Below, one piece after another: positions 38,201 through 55,456 of a stretch of DNA of 64,000 nucleotides. Origin of the DNA: Hirudinaria manillensis (lineage: Eukaryota; Annelida; Clitellata; Hirudinida; Hirudinidae); assembly GCA_034509925.1 (NCBI GenBank), contig CM067531.1, positions 11,149,319 to 11,213,318 of the forward strand, written 5' to 3'. The notes beneath the pieces are model-generated. The model had not been told where the DNA came from. It saw nothing but the letters and a program-made list of their open reading frames with translations, and ran no database searches. A program made the translations under genes and the position numbers. Every line of letters begins with the position of its first letter. Position 1 is the stretch's first letter.

Positions 38201-40364
38201 CTAAAGTGGAAAAATTCTCTTTGATAAGTTTTATTTCTCATATAATAGTTACTAACACATGTATCACACCAAAGAATTAAGTATCTAAAGACTTAAAATA
38301 TAAATTAATCCAAAAAAAAAAAATAAATCATAAATAATGTAACACATCACAAAATTTTGTTGATGTTGAAATAATGTTGGATATGCAGTTCTTGGGCTTT
38401 CCCATGTCCAGAGAACAATAGTTTTACTTTTAAATACTTTAGAACAAAATCAATTGTCTTTGTAAATTCAAAAACATCTTAAATTGAAAAGGTCATGTGG
38501 GAAAGCAAATAACCTAACCCTAACCCTAACCCTAAAGAAACTAAAGAAACCTGGAAAATCAGCAGATGCATTGTAATTGCAAGATAATGATTCTTGTGCC
38601 AGATGGTATTTTTGTTCATGAAAATATTCTGATGAAGGATCTAATAAGAAAAAGATAACTAGTGTACATAATATAATTATAATTGTATATATGTGCATTA
38701 CTTTTGAAATTTCTAGAATACAATGACTCATCCAAAATGTTGTTGCATATAACGTTTTGCATGATGGTGCCCATATCGGACAATTCCTGCAAGAAACTTA
38801 TGAGATCACTGGCTTCCTCAAGAATTGCAAAGTCATTTTTATCTGAAACAAAATAATTATGATTATCAAACATTAATAAAGATTATTCAGGGCCCCTGAG
38901 AATAGTCATAAATTGAAAACTTATTTGGAATCAATTCGTGCAGACATAAAAATGCATATATTTCACTGAAAACTTAAAAATACTAATCTAAGACCCATAA
39001 TGCATCAATTCAATGCTTGGTTAAGGTATATTGCATTCTGAACTATTATTATCGAGATACTCAAACTAGTAATTAAAACAAATTGATTCTTTTAAATGTT
39101 TAATAACAGGTGAATCTCACCAGATTCTTGATGTCCTAAGATGTAGATAAGTTTGATAAGTAATCTAGGAACCAAGGCCTCAGCAATTACAAGCAAATCA
39201 CTTGGAGGCATAGAAACGTTACCATCATCCCTTCTACAATGCTTTGCGCAAAACCTGCAAACAATACACTATGGTAACATTTTGAATATTAGATAATTGC
39301 CAATACACAATTTCCAATATGAAAACTTACCAAAAATTTGTCCTAAAAATTAAATCTTACAAATGTGGAAATCTATTAAAAATAATTTTCATAAAAAATC
39401 ACATCTCCATGCATTTTTAATGGAATATCACATTGGAATTCAAACACAAAAATATGATTAGATCAAAAAATTAAACTAAGATATTTCGAGTCAGGAAAGT
39501 GTGAACCACAGACAGGATGCAAATAAATTCCACATAAAAACCATGATCAACATAAGTACAAATTTCCTCAATCACTTTTAGCTATGATAACGCATCTTTC
39601 ACTTTTACTATTTCAACAATTGATTCTATTATTTTTAGGATCATATTACGTAAATTGACAAGCACCCTTGTGAGTCCATGACACTTTCGTCCCCACAGTC
39701 ACATGCACCTCCGGCTTGACTCTTGAACATATTGAAGTCATGACCAAGATGATTTGCTTCTAAGAAACATTCCGAACACAAAGACATACACGGAGTCTTT
39801 GCACATGTTCGACATCGATATGCAACATAGTCTGCATTCCAGACTAAGCCACAAACACTGGCATTGTTAAAGGATCGCACTACAAAGAATAAGATGACAG
39901 TCATTTTAGTGAAATAATAATAACAAATACACAAATATTGGGTAATATTTGCAAACTAAAAATGACTTAAAGAATTTCTAAATCCTAAATGCACAATTTT
40001 TGATTCTTAAGCATGTAGTAACAAACTTAGACTAATTAATTTACCAGCAGGAATGAACGTAAGATCCACTTTACGTTAAAATGAAACAGTAATCAAAAGT
40101 TACTTAATTCCATAAGTACACTTTCAAATGCATTAGAAATGCGGTAAATACACCTTGTTCGCAAAAGGACTCATACGTCCAATCTCCAGCTATTATAGTT
40201 TTGCACCAATCCAAAATTTCTTGCTGGTTTAGAGAAGCTTTTGTCCCAAGCAAATAATCCAAAAATTCATTGAGAATCAGATGATTTGAATGATATCCGC
40301 AGCATTCGGCTTTCAACAAAGCTGCAACGTCTTTCTTATCTTTTTCTAGAAGTTTAAAAGCCAT
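23229..40364 (-). CDS. UBR3: UBR3, N-recognin-family E3 ubiquitin ligase
   Basis: At least 30 exons. Well-supported ones: 40154-40364, 39666-39879, 39121-39254, 38702-38842, 38551-38640, 38067-38200, 37759-37978, 37370-37546, 37074-37285, 35474-35632, 35249-35377, 34993-35185, 34492-34640, 27981-28128, 27819-27914, 27571-27748, 27317-27427, 26577-26742, 26422-26504, 26192-26365, 26004-26098, 25834-25929, 25350-25526, 25183-25280, 25039-25121, about 24887-24977, further exons 23900-24860, then 23601-23813, 23393-23532, 23229-23340. The UBR zinc box ([35 protein letters not shown]) is in exon 2. The RING-H2 is split over three exons: [24 protein letters not shown]. The Cys-rich C-terminal cap ([51 protein letters not shown]) ends the protein. 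The order matches vertebrate UBR3 throughout. ATG 40364 was chosen; an upstream GTG is open but non-canonical. The exon for the segment before WPPF in human UBR3 (with the EFDP motif) was not found, perhaps diverged or lost in the repeat-filled intron 28129-34491. Confidence 0.94.
28760..29500 (+). mobile_element. Degenerate Ty3/gypsy pol fragment in UBR3 intron
   Basis: Between about 29160 and 29400 the forward strand reads, with stops and frame slips, [33 protein letters not shown] and [10 protein letters not shown]. These are signatures of the reverse transcriptase/RNase H junction of Ty3/gypsy LTR retrotransposons. No LTRs or intact frame remain. Limits are approximate. Confidence 0.7.
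30270..30655 (+). mobile_element. LINE 3' end (C-terminal ORF2 and 3' UTR), copy B
   Basis: Around 30300-30420 the forward strand encodes [11 protein letters not shown], then [16 protein letters not shown], the usual C-terminal tail of CR1/L2-like ORF2. It is followed by a 3' UTR with a 15-base palindrome (30540-30554) and a terminal AATAAATCAAATCAAATC tail. The UTR part (30492-30585) is shared with 17121-17212. Confidence 0.65.
30700..30862 (+). mobile_element. Degenerate LINE reverse-transcriptase fragment
   Basis: The forward strand reads [16 protein letters not shown] and then LDHITPVI in another frame. These match the LDYCNSLL...DHITPVL region of CR1-like LINE ORF2. The fragment ends where the first copy of a 45-bp direct repeat begins. 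Confidence 0.65.
30863..30907 (+). repeat. 45-bp direct repeat, copy 1
   Basis: It is identical over 45 bases to 31543-31587. The second copy is the first readable part of a downstream LINE fragment, so copy 1 is a duplicated piece of that element or a junction left by rearrangement. Confidence 0.8.
31543..31587 (+). repeat. 45-bp direct repeat, copy 2
   Basis: Identical over 45 bases to 30863-30907; here it runs straight into an open LINE reading frame (LEELVEVLL...). Confidence 0.8.
31562..32070 (+). mobile_element. CR1/L2-like LINE, ORF2 C-terminus with (ATT)n tail
   Basis: An open frame at 31562-32035 encodes [36 protein letters not shown] and [13 protein letters not shown], the classic C-terminal tail of CR1/L2-clade ORF2. 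It ends with a stop and a 3' tail of ATT units (32041-32070). It is much more GC-rich than its surroundings, which suggests a younger insertion than its neighbours. It is 5'-truncated and thus dead on arrival. It lies in antisense orientation within a UBR3 intron. Confidence 0.85.
32241..33225 (+). mobile_element. LINE fragment: ORF1-like and endonuclease start
   Basis: 32241-32537 encodes a basic protein with VFRMGRR and KPRPIKF, resembling the C-terminal part of LINE ORF1 proteins. Then 32910-33219 encodes [23 protein letters not shown] and DKGGGVEFF, the start of an APE-type endonuclease of a CR1/L2-like ORF2. The frame then collapses and the sequence passes into a gypsy-type fragment. Confidence 0.7.
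33290..33600 (+). mobile_element. Ty3/gypsy pol fragment interrupting the LINE
   Basis: The forward strand reads [31 protein letters not shown] and then [20 protein letters not shown]. These are Ty3/gypsy reverse transcriptase to RNase H residues, in more than one frame. The flanks are LINE sequence on both sides. Confidence 0.75.
33600..34482 (+). mobile_element. LINE fragment continued: linker, RT start, C-terminus
   Basis: Continuing the open frame that starts in gypsy sequence, 33600-34071 encodes the LINE endonuclease-RT linker ([29 protein letters not shown]). After a frameshift come LIPNELKSS and the beginnings of the RT fingers. A deletion then leads to a C-terminal tail ([23 protein letters not shown] and stop). 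It ends within about 10 bases of the UBR3 exon 34492-34640. Confidence 0.7.
38511..38535 (-). repeat. Short TTAGGG-type telomere-like array
   Basis: The forward strand reads about four CCTAAC/CCCTAA units (TTAGGG on the UBR3 sense strand). It begins right after the splice donor region of UBR3 exon 38551-38640, inside the following intron. Confidence 0.85.
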
Positions 40365-41019
40365 GTCATACAAGAACTCCCGCACAAATTAAACCCTCAA
40401 TCATCTTCTTCGCTATTGTTTGAGCACAAGCGTTCCCACAACCAAACGGATTACTTGCAATTAACCAATGAATTTAGAATATTTTATGACTCTTGGCATG
40501 TTATTTTATTACTTTATCATTTAATGCCAGTTTAAATCAACTTTATTATTAATCAGTTACTGAAAATAAATACATTGGCATGCTTTTAAAATGTGTCTGC
40601 AACTGAAAAACATTTTTAACAAACTGTCATTTTAATAAAAATAATTATAATTAAATTTTTAGAAATCTATTTGATTAGATTTTCTAAGCGTAGTTTTATT
40701 CAACCTTCCCGAGAAGACATGGAAAGCAAACACTTGGAGAAAGAAAAGTTGGAGTAAATTGATGATGGGTCGGGCTAGGAGAAAATGTGTAAAATACAAA
40801 AATCTTCTCGTCGAAACTTGTGCGTTAAACTATTGTTTAAATATATCATCTGAGAACCCTCACCACAAATATCGAGTTGTGAAATCGAGGGGTTCAAAAG
40901 CAATACCTGCAGTCAGGCAACTACGATACCATGATAGTATAAGATAAAGGTTATTAACCTTTTTTGCCTGATTCATCTAGAATCTACATAATGAGGTTAC
41001 TGTTCTTTACAGTGGTACT
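40365..41019. other. UBR3 upstream region
   Basis: No supported exon. The region should contain the UBR3 promoter. A small open stretch at 40759-40947 has no recognisable domain. Confidence 0.35.
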
Positions 41020-41292
41020 ATGGTCTCGAAAAATATCATAATTTTTATTTTTATATTTTTTTCTTTAAATTGGGCTTTGGCGGGCCCTTCTCAACCGATT
41101 GGGTTTGACAACCTGATTTTTTTCTGTTATGGTGGAAGTCACAATGTGGGGCATCCATGCTCTTTCAACTGGCAAAGAAAGTTTTTGCAATACCGGCAAC
41201 AAACTGCCAGCGAGAGAAATTTCAGAAATGCCGGTTATATCCAGGGGACGGAGAACCAATTTAGCTCCAGAAACAATATAGTGTTATTTTAA
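41020..41292 (+). CDS. Unassigned 90-aa ORF with signal-peptide-like start
   Basis: The ATG-initiated frame begins MVSKNIIIFIFIFFSLNWAL-A, a Lys residue then a long hydrophobic core with a plausible cleavage site after Ala. The rest is polar with only three Cys, and I recognise no family. No splice-linked exons or poly(A) signal support it, and its hydrophobic start may simply be a T-rich tract. It lies beside a retroelement relic, so it could equally be part of a dead repeat. Confidence 0.2.
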   Translation: MVSKNIIIFIFIFFSLNWALAGPSQPIGFDNLIFFCYGGSHNVGHPCSFNWQRKFLQYRQQTASERNFRNAGYIQGTENQFSSRNNIVLF

Positions 41293-41339
41293 CATTATAA
41301 TTTATAAATCTATGTACAGGTGTCATCCATGCCGGACAC

Positions 41340-41620
41340 CGACGGCTTTTCCCGGCTTTCCTGTAGAGGCCTCTTAAAACTTTTTCTGGTTCCTCATGTG
41401 CCAGGTCCCTTCAGCCGGCCTCAGACATCCTTGTCATAGCCTCTGTTCTCTCTCGGCTTGGCTTGACAGTCCAATCTTGGCGAGGAAAGCGTAAGTCGAC
41501 CTGCCGACTACGCCCCTCGCGCCAACCTCGATGGGGAAGAGGTCTGTCCTATCCATTCGCTTCCAGGTCCATCGACAGATCTGCATACTTATCCGCTTTG
41601 AGCGCATTGCTATATTATTA
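41340..41620 (-). mobile_element. Retroelement coding remnant (IEVGxRG family), copy B
   Basis: The reverse strand reads RWTWKRMDRTDLFPIEVGAR, GVVGRSTYAFLAKIGLSS, then after a frame slip ERTEAMTRMSEA. This resembles the C-terminal tail of reverse-transcriptase proteins of invertebrate retroelements. It forms a sharp GC-rich island in AT-rich DNA. A related but more decayed copy is at 17262-17450 in the other orientation. Confidence 0.6.
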
Positions 41621-42554
41621 AATAGCGCAATTTTTATCTAAAAATTTTGCAATGTTTGAAACATGCGTGTCTGTAACTTTAGTTCGGGGATACGAATGTA
41701 CGCCCACGCCTTTTGAAAGTTCTTAAAAAAAGAAGCGTCTGACTTTAGCCAAAAAATATTTTATATGAGATTGTAACAGACATTTTGAAGATAATTCTCA
41801 CTAAAATTCATGACAAAATTTTAAAAACGGACTCCAGGATTAAAAAAAAAACTTATAACCCCCCACCCTTGGGCATCCAAGGGTCAAGCAATTGTTTTAT
41901 TCAAATATTTCATTACAAGCGTTGCCGATTGGCGTTGGTATTTACTCCATTTGCTTATATCTGAAATAAATATATTTGAATTAAAGGATTTATTCGCGCG
42001 TAAAGTAGTGTAAAACATTTAAATGAATTTTGCATTGCAAATTAAAAAAAAAATCAATCGAAACGAATGTTTTATCATAATGAATGGAAGATGTGTTAAT
42101 CGTATTTATTTTCGTTGAGAGCTATGAGCCTTTGTTACATCGTTTTGGTCGTAGGCTCTTTAGCGGTTACAGGAGGGTGGATTAATATTAAAGTGCCCGA
42201 GTTTTGAATATTTGTTTTCCCATTTAATAATTTTTCGAATCGTGATAGTTCGTTGGAGTGAGTGGTTCTTGCGAATTTCGAATGGAGTGGGACCTCGATT
42301 CTCATAATTGTTCAACTTGGTTTTAATAAGATTTCAAAACACCTCAGTTTCTGATTGACTACTAAAGGTGACGTTCATCACAACTCTACATGTGATTACA
42401 GTAATACGTTTTTAATTTGAAAACAAAAGTTCTAGATTTCGAACCTAGAAAATGTATTAAATGTTGGGATAATCGTGTTTTACTAATGGAATGGAAATTG
42501 TGAATTTATATTTAAATGTTTAAATTACTTAGAGTGCTGAACATATAAAGTGCA
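41621..42554. other. PLK upstream region
   Basis: AT-rich, no coding exon found; expected to hold the promoter and leader of the polo-like kinase gene. Confidence 0.35.
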
Positions 42555-49393
<6,839 letters not shown>

Positions 49394-50529
49394 AGAGGAA
49401 CTTTTTTTTGGAATTTTAGTTCTACGTGTGAAGTTGTGCGAATGTTTTCAAGGATTATGTGAAATGTTGACTTAGAATTTAGGGTTGTTCTGAAATGAGT
49501 TTAGAAATTAAAAACTACGAATCGTTTACTTCTCTGATTTCGTTTCGTTTTCGCTCTTCCAGAGATTTAGAAGTCACAAGGCATTCCTTCCAAACGATGC
49601 GATTAGATTTTAATTACCATTATATCCTATCTTAGTTTCGTCGAAGGATATTGTGATTTGCTAATTAGAACTAAGAAAATATTATGTTATTGTTACTGTG
49701 GAGTTACTGATGTAAAATCATGCCAATCAAATTGCTTTGTTGAAGTAATGAACATTTTATGCTCCCACATCTAGACTTTGTTCATATTTATTTGCAAGAG
49801 ATCCATCATGCAATGTAGTTTCAGAAGATCATCATCATATCAGAAATGCAAAGTCTACCAAAAAAAAGCATGTTTTTTTATGATTAATTCTCAAATTAAT
49901 ATAAAATCAGCATTTTTGTAGTTGAATGAATTTGCTTTGTAAACTGTCACATTAGGGACATTGTGATCCCTTATCCTGGCCTCTAATTAGACAACTAGTT
50001 TAAGCAAAGTGGAACGCTTCTTAACCAGTTATTTGATGGAATTGAGCAGGTAAAAATCAGGCGAAGGGTGTATTTGTGTCTATGAGCTCATCAGCTTGTC
50101 ACTGGAAATAATTGTTAAAACCGCCATGCGTCAGAAAACATCGAGCGCATGAACACGAATATATTTTCCAAACCCTTCCATGAACAGAATTTTGGGAAGG
50201 GGTGGATTGGTGAACTTGGGTTGCTGGTGTGGTTGCTAACTTGGCAAAATAGAATGTGTTTTGCATTCTGGTAATTACTGCCAACATACCAAGACACAAG
50301 TGGGTTCAGACCAATTCCAGCATTAAGTAGGAATAAGTTCTACTCAGCCAATCGCAGGCCCGAGTTCCAATATTACCCCTCGCTAACGCATTCTACACCT
50401 GCCCCGCATCAGGAAACATCGAGAGCAACAAATACAAAACTTGATGACTAATTTATTAGGAGTCTCTGCTTTCAGTTTTGGCACATTCCACTTGTAGATC
50501 AGAAGTAGATCACTCAACGATGAATAATT
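49394..50529. other. Convergent 3' region of PLK and APC
   Basis: No gene seen. A forward ATTAAA at 49507-49512 may serve the kinase gene. A reverse-strand AATAAA at 50453-50458 may serve APC, 72 bases after its stop. Short open stretches near 50100-50300 have no recognisable domain. Confidence 0.45.
50453..50458 (-). terminator. Probable poly(A) signal of APC
   Basis: The reverse strand reads AATAAA 72 bases downstream of the APC stop codon at 50530. Confidence 0.5.
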
Positions 50530-53500
50530 TTAATCACTGACTTTCTTGAGGTAACTTTTGTGTGGTTTTTTAATAGATAGTCTAAATTTTTTGCTGTCTT
50601 TCGAGGGACTCGTTTTCTGAGAATTCTTTTTCTTGCTCATCGAGTATCTCTTAAAGAAGTCCGTTATTCTGTTTTTGGAGTTTTTCTTCTCAAGTGCTGA
50701 GGAGGTAGCATCTATAGGTGCAAACGAGGCCACATCGTTTCCTGCACCGAGGGAGCTTTGCGACCTCTCTAAATGTTGTGCCTGATCAACTGAAAATCTA
50801 TTCTCTTGCATATTTTTAATGGAAGTCTTCTGATGAAATTCTTCAATCAAATCTGCCAAATCATGGTGTTCACCATTGTTTTCAGTGTTTGGACTTTCTT
50901 CCCTCAGGAGGGCTTCTTGGGGTCCTAAAATTCAAATTATTGCTGACTAAAAAAAATAATTAAAATTGTTAACCAAGAAATGTAGAATCAAATGCTTAAA
51001 TAGATTTTAAGACAAAAACTGCAATTCATATGAAAATAAAATTTCTTTTCATCCATTACATAATGGACTTTAATGAATTTCAAGAGATGCAACTAAGATG
51101 TAACACTATAAGTAACATTTATAACTCTTATGGAACCTTTGTAAATGATGGTGTTATTCACTTCTGTGTCTTCATCTTCAGAGAATGAAGATTTGTCAAG
51201 CTTCGAATTTCTTTTGCTTAAATCTGAGAATGTTAAATTAATATACAAAATCATAAAACTTAAAAAAATCCGAAATTAAACGGAATCCAAATTACCAACT
51301 TGCACAAAGAATGAAAATTGATGCACAAATAACCCTCAATTAAAGCATTCAATGTAATTGGTCATACTTAACGGACATTTTTCAAGCGTTACATAAACAA
51401 TATTTAATTTTTTATAAATTTTGCTAAACCAACTTACCCCTTGTGTGGTTGAGACTTGAACCCTCGCAACTTTTTCTTTCAAGACCGGCCAAAATGGATT
51501 TTTTCCGTCCCTCCTTGCACTTTGGCATTGCTATTTCTATGCAGTGGTCAACTGATGGCAAAACATCACTAGACTCGTCAGAACTGCAGCTAAACGATGA
51601 CGACGAAGATGACGAAGAAACGGCATCGAATTCTTTTATTAAATTCTTGAAACTCTTGTTTGTGCAATTGACATCGTCTTCAATAAATCTGTTTGATTCC
51701 AATGCCAAAGTATCATAATCGATTTGTTCACAAGAGATGGCTAATGGTTTATTAGCTGGAGTAGATGTAGAAATGGTGGGTAGGCTTTGAAATGGTTTAC
51801 TGTTTTCTGTTAAAAAACTGTCCTGTGGATGAATATCAAACGAAATATCGACTAGCTTTGCCGGCGATTCCTTTGAACACAAAGGACTCAAAGATTCATT
51901 CCTAGAAAACGTGATTGGCGTACGTTCCGTGCAGTACGCATGAACGGAATCATCACAACTGTCTAAATCATCTCTTTTTGGATCAAATCTCATAAAATGA
52001 GAGTATGATTCAGATTTGTCTCCAACTTTCTTGATTAAGCTATCATCAATTGTTAGAATGCTAAGAGATGCTGATCTTGACAACTCCAGTGGAGTTCCTT
52101 CAACTGCATAAGTCTTCATAGTGTCGCTGAATGAGGCATCATTTGCAACATCAGCACTAGGAGTTATAAAACAAGGTTTTGGATGAAGATTATCTTTCAG
52201 ATAAAAAGGTTTTAAGTTGGTCGTATTCATCGTGTTAATCCTACCAGCTGCCTTTGATCTTTTCTCATCTTTTGGCATTGCAGCCCTCATAACTTGGCAA
52301 AGAAGCTGATCTGCATTTTCATCCTCATTATCAGACAACAAATCACCATCCTTCTCCTCACTAGTCTTACACAAGCCCAATTGGAGCTTCATATCAACAT
52401 TGTTTTTTCTTTTACTGCTCTCACATGAGTGACTGACTTCCACTTTCCCCTGCTGAGGGCTTGGTGGTGACTCACCAGGAGAATTCGGAAGTTCACTGGG
52501 AGAGACGACACTACTGGCTCTCCTACTATATTCACTTACAAGAGAGCTATGCACTGAATGAGCATCAAAGCTATTTAGTGATGCAAGAGAACTGCTCCTC
52601 GAAAACATGAGAGGAGTTTCATCAAAGGTCACTGCCTTCACTCCATAAATTCCGTCTTGAGGGCACAATTTGAATTTATTTACTGCACTTTTTGAGGCAT
52701 TAGAAGTAATGTTTAAAGTCTCATTTTCATTTATGCATGGCAGGCCAACTGATTGTTCAACGATTCTTTCAGAAAAAAATTTTTTTTGGTCCACATTCTC
52801 CAGACTTTTCATGCTCAAGCTGCTTAATGAACTCCCTCTCGAAAATCCTTCTGGTGTATCTTCTGTACAATATTCTCTTGGAATTTCTTTTGGACTAGAA
52901 GACACTGATTCTTTATAAATAGGATTTTTGGTATTTAGACTTTTTTCAACAAGAGGCATCTGACTAGAAGCAATATCCTGATAATGCCCAATTTCCATAG
53001 ATGAAAAATCAGAAATATTGTTGGTAGAACTGTGATACACCGAATGACCCTCAGGGGTGTCCTCCGTACAATAGTGCTTCAGAAGCTCTGGAGGACTCAT
53101 GGGCATAAAGTCCTGTTTACATGATTGAAATATGTCTTGTAAATGACCTGTAACAATGGCTGCTTCAATTGATCCTTTGTTGGTCTTTGGTGAAACTTTA
53201 CTAGCAGTATTACTGTTCCCCATCAGGAAGTTTTTGTGCATTGCATGATTTCTTTTTGGAATTACATGGTCATAAGAAAATGATGAATAAGGAGAGCCTC
53301 CCTCTACACTGGATTTGCTTTGCCAGATATTAGGCTGTTCATGAAACTCTTTATATCTACCACTGAAATCTATCAACTCATCTAAAGACTCTTCATAATC
53401 ACACACCTTAGACTGCAAGTTACTCATAGTTTGTGGGACCTTGAGCTTTAAATAATTATAATTTTATTAATGAATAAATAATAAACAATTTGTATGCAGG

Positions 53501-55143
53501 TTTGCAGATGTTTATAACTTACTTGTACTTGGTGCGCTTGATTAAGAGGTGCGTGATGCATCGTTCTTTTACTTTCCCGCTTTTCAAACTCAGGGTTAAA
53601 ACTATTCGAAGCAGAAATGTTCATTTTGAAGCTAACCAAATTCTTCAATGCAGCAGAACTAGCCATTGAAATAGCTTCATGCTCCGACGTCACCAACTGA
53701 CCGAGAATGGCCACTGCCCCGAGATCCAACAAAGTGTGCTGGTCTTTAGGGCATCTAGCCGACAAATTCCACAATGTCCCACAGGCATTGCTCACAATTT
53801 TTGAGTTTTGTGACTGAAGGTGCTGGAGCAATATTTTGAAGCACTTGTTTTGTCTCAAAATCTGGAAGAATCAAATCAACTATCTAGTTTCTGATGGTTA
53901 AGTTTAATGAATCTTGAACCTGACCTGTCTTAAATTTTTGTGTACAGTTATGTAGCTGGAGATATTTTTTAAGATGCCACCTCCATTCTCAACAATAGAT
54001 GAATTTTCTTGAGCAAGAATGGAGACAATAAATTCCAGAGATCCAGGATATTCACAAATATCCTTCTTGTTCTCTTCGGAATGACCAGAAACATTCCATA
54101 AAGCAGTCAACAAACATTCTAATGTTGACTCTTCCTTGGCCATCATAGCAGAAGATAGCAAAGCAGGAATTATGCCACTCTATAAGATAATCACATATAA
54201 ATTCTCTGAAATGCAATTAGTAAAATAAATTCCACAAATACACAAAGCTCTTACATTTTTCAGCACCTTCTTGGACACCTCATCAGCATTAAGTGACAAA
54301 TTTCTAAGAACACCAGCAGCCATTCTCTGAAGTTCTTCACTGGAACATTTTAGCTGCTCTAGAAGACCATTAATAAGCCCATCAATCGAGATAATAAGTT
54401 TCTTATTCTCCACGTTGCCAACGGATAAATTGGTCAGAAGCGTGCATGCATGGTAACGTGTCTCAATGGAAGAAACATTATCATTCTGTTTGATGGGCTG
54501 CTTTAATAAGTCAGCAATAACCTGGAGGACCCCTGCACCAATGCATATATGTTACAATAAATATGATCCATTTAAAGCCTTATAAATTTTTTATAAAAGA
54601 ATCACCAACCCAATTCACATATTCTTTGCCTAAGTATCTCATTAACAGATAGCTTGATTAATGTCTCCAAAACAGAAGATAGATTGGTATTTTTCTCTGA
54701 AAATTAAATTACAATTCAAATCAAGCAAATAAATTAGGCCACTAATGGGTTAAAAGTGACATCAATGGAATATCAATAAAAGCTTTGAAATAAAATATGT
54801 TTATCAGCATTTATGTGGCCATATTTGTATGCAGCCAAGGTTTTACAATGTATAAATAGTAAAGTAGTTAGTTTGACAAATATGTGAAGAAATCTACAAC
54901 ATAAAAGCATGGTAAAGTAGCTTTAACGAAAACATACCGAGCAATAGGGTATACAAAGGTGGCCCAGTATTTTTATCCATTGATTTCAATACCCCTAACA
55001 GCGACAACACTGTTTCAGTCTGCGGTAACCATCAAGTGATAATGTAGGATATGTTTACTTAAACCTAGTAATTGTTAATTTGTATTATATGTAACCTGCT
55101 TTTTCAAATTTTCGTGCGAAGCCTTAGTCGACAGATGGGGCAT
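50530..55143 (-). CDS. APC: Short APC (adenomatous polyposis coli) homologue
   Basis: Nine exons join in frame to 1190 aa: 55096-55143, 54938-55019, 54610-54696, 54255-54532, 53925-54179, 53523-53861, 51438-53439, 51137-51223, 50530-50924. Armadillo repeats fill about residues 20-340, with strongly conserved segments AAGVLRNLSLNADEVSKK, LTALWNVSGHSEENKKDIC, ENGGGILKNISS and NACGTLWNLSARCPKDQ. The large exon then holds 20-aa beta-catenin-binding repeats at about 486-508 (degenerate), 553-572 (EYCTEDTPEGFSRGSSLSSL), 633-652, 807-826 and 865-884. SAMP-type Axin-binding motifs are near 741-753 (LLCQVMRAAMPK) and 994-1004 (HCIEIAMPKCK). SPSELPNSPG after the third repeat matches the SPSDLPDSPG of vertebrate APC. 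The C-terminus is short and basic. Known role: scaffold of the beta-catenin destruction complex. The N-terminus begins directly with the armadillo region; the usual oligomerisation coiled coil is absent, as is the long C-terminal half of vertebrate APC. Confidence 0.94.
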
Positions 55144-55181
55144 TGCGTGTTATCAGAGTGGTACCTTTTAAAGTTTTAACA

Positions 55182-55364
55182 ATGCTCGCCAAAAGCGTGA
55201 AGAATTGGTACTACGATCAGAATGTCTGTATCCGCTTTCGAATTCAAACAGCGCCTACGTTACCACATCCAGCCACCGACAGGTTTAATCTCCCCAATTC
55301 CTCGCCCAACTCCCGAAACCACAAACACTCGAAGAACAAAAACCTTCTCCCACAGGATATTTGA
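55182..55364 (+). CDS. Unassigned 60-aa ORF divergent from APC
   Basis: An ATG frame (MLAKSVKNWYYDQN..., ending in a Asn/Ser/Lys-rich tail) starts 39 bases from the APC start codon on the other strand, in a patch with higher GC at third positions than the flanks. An AATAAA is at 55451-55456. No family is recognised. It may be a first exon, the APC 5' leader read in antisense, or chance. Confidence 0.2.
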   Translation: MLAKSVKNWYYDQNVCIRFRIQTAPTLPHPATDRFNLPNSSPNSRNHKHSKNKNLLPQDI

Positions 55365-55456
55365 GGATTTTGATTTGTAATTAAAACAATAATTATTTCA
55401 TATCTAGGACATATTATAAAACAACTTTTTAAAAAATACAATATGTGGAAATAAAA

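Noticed and set aside
51443..52918. Forward open frames inside the large APC exon
   Set aside because: They are antisense shadows of the 2-kb APC coding exon; no independent exon signals.
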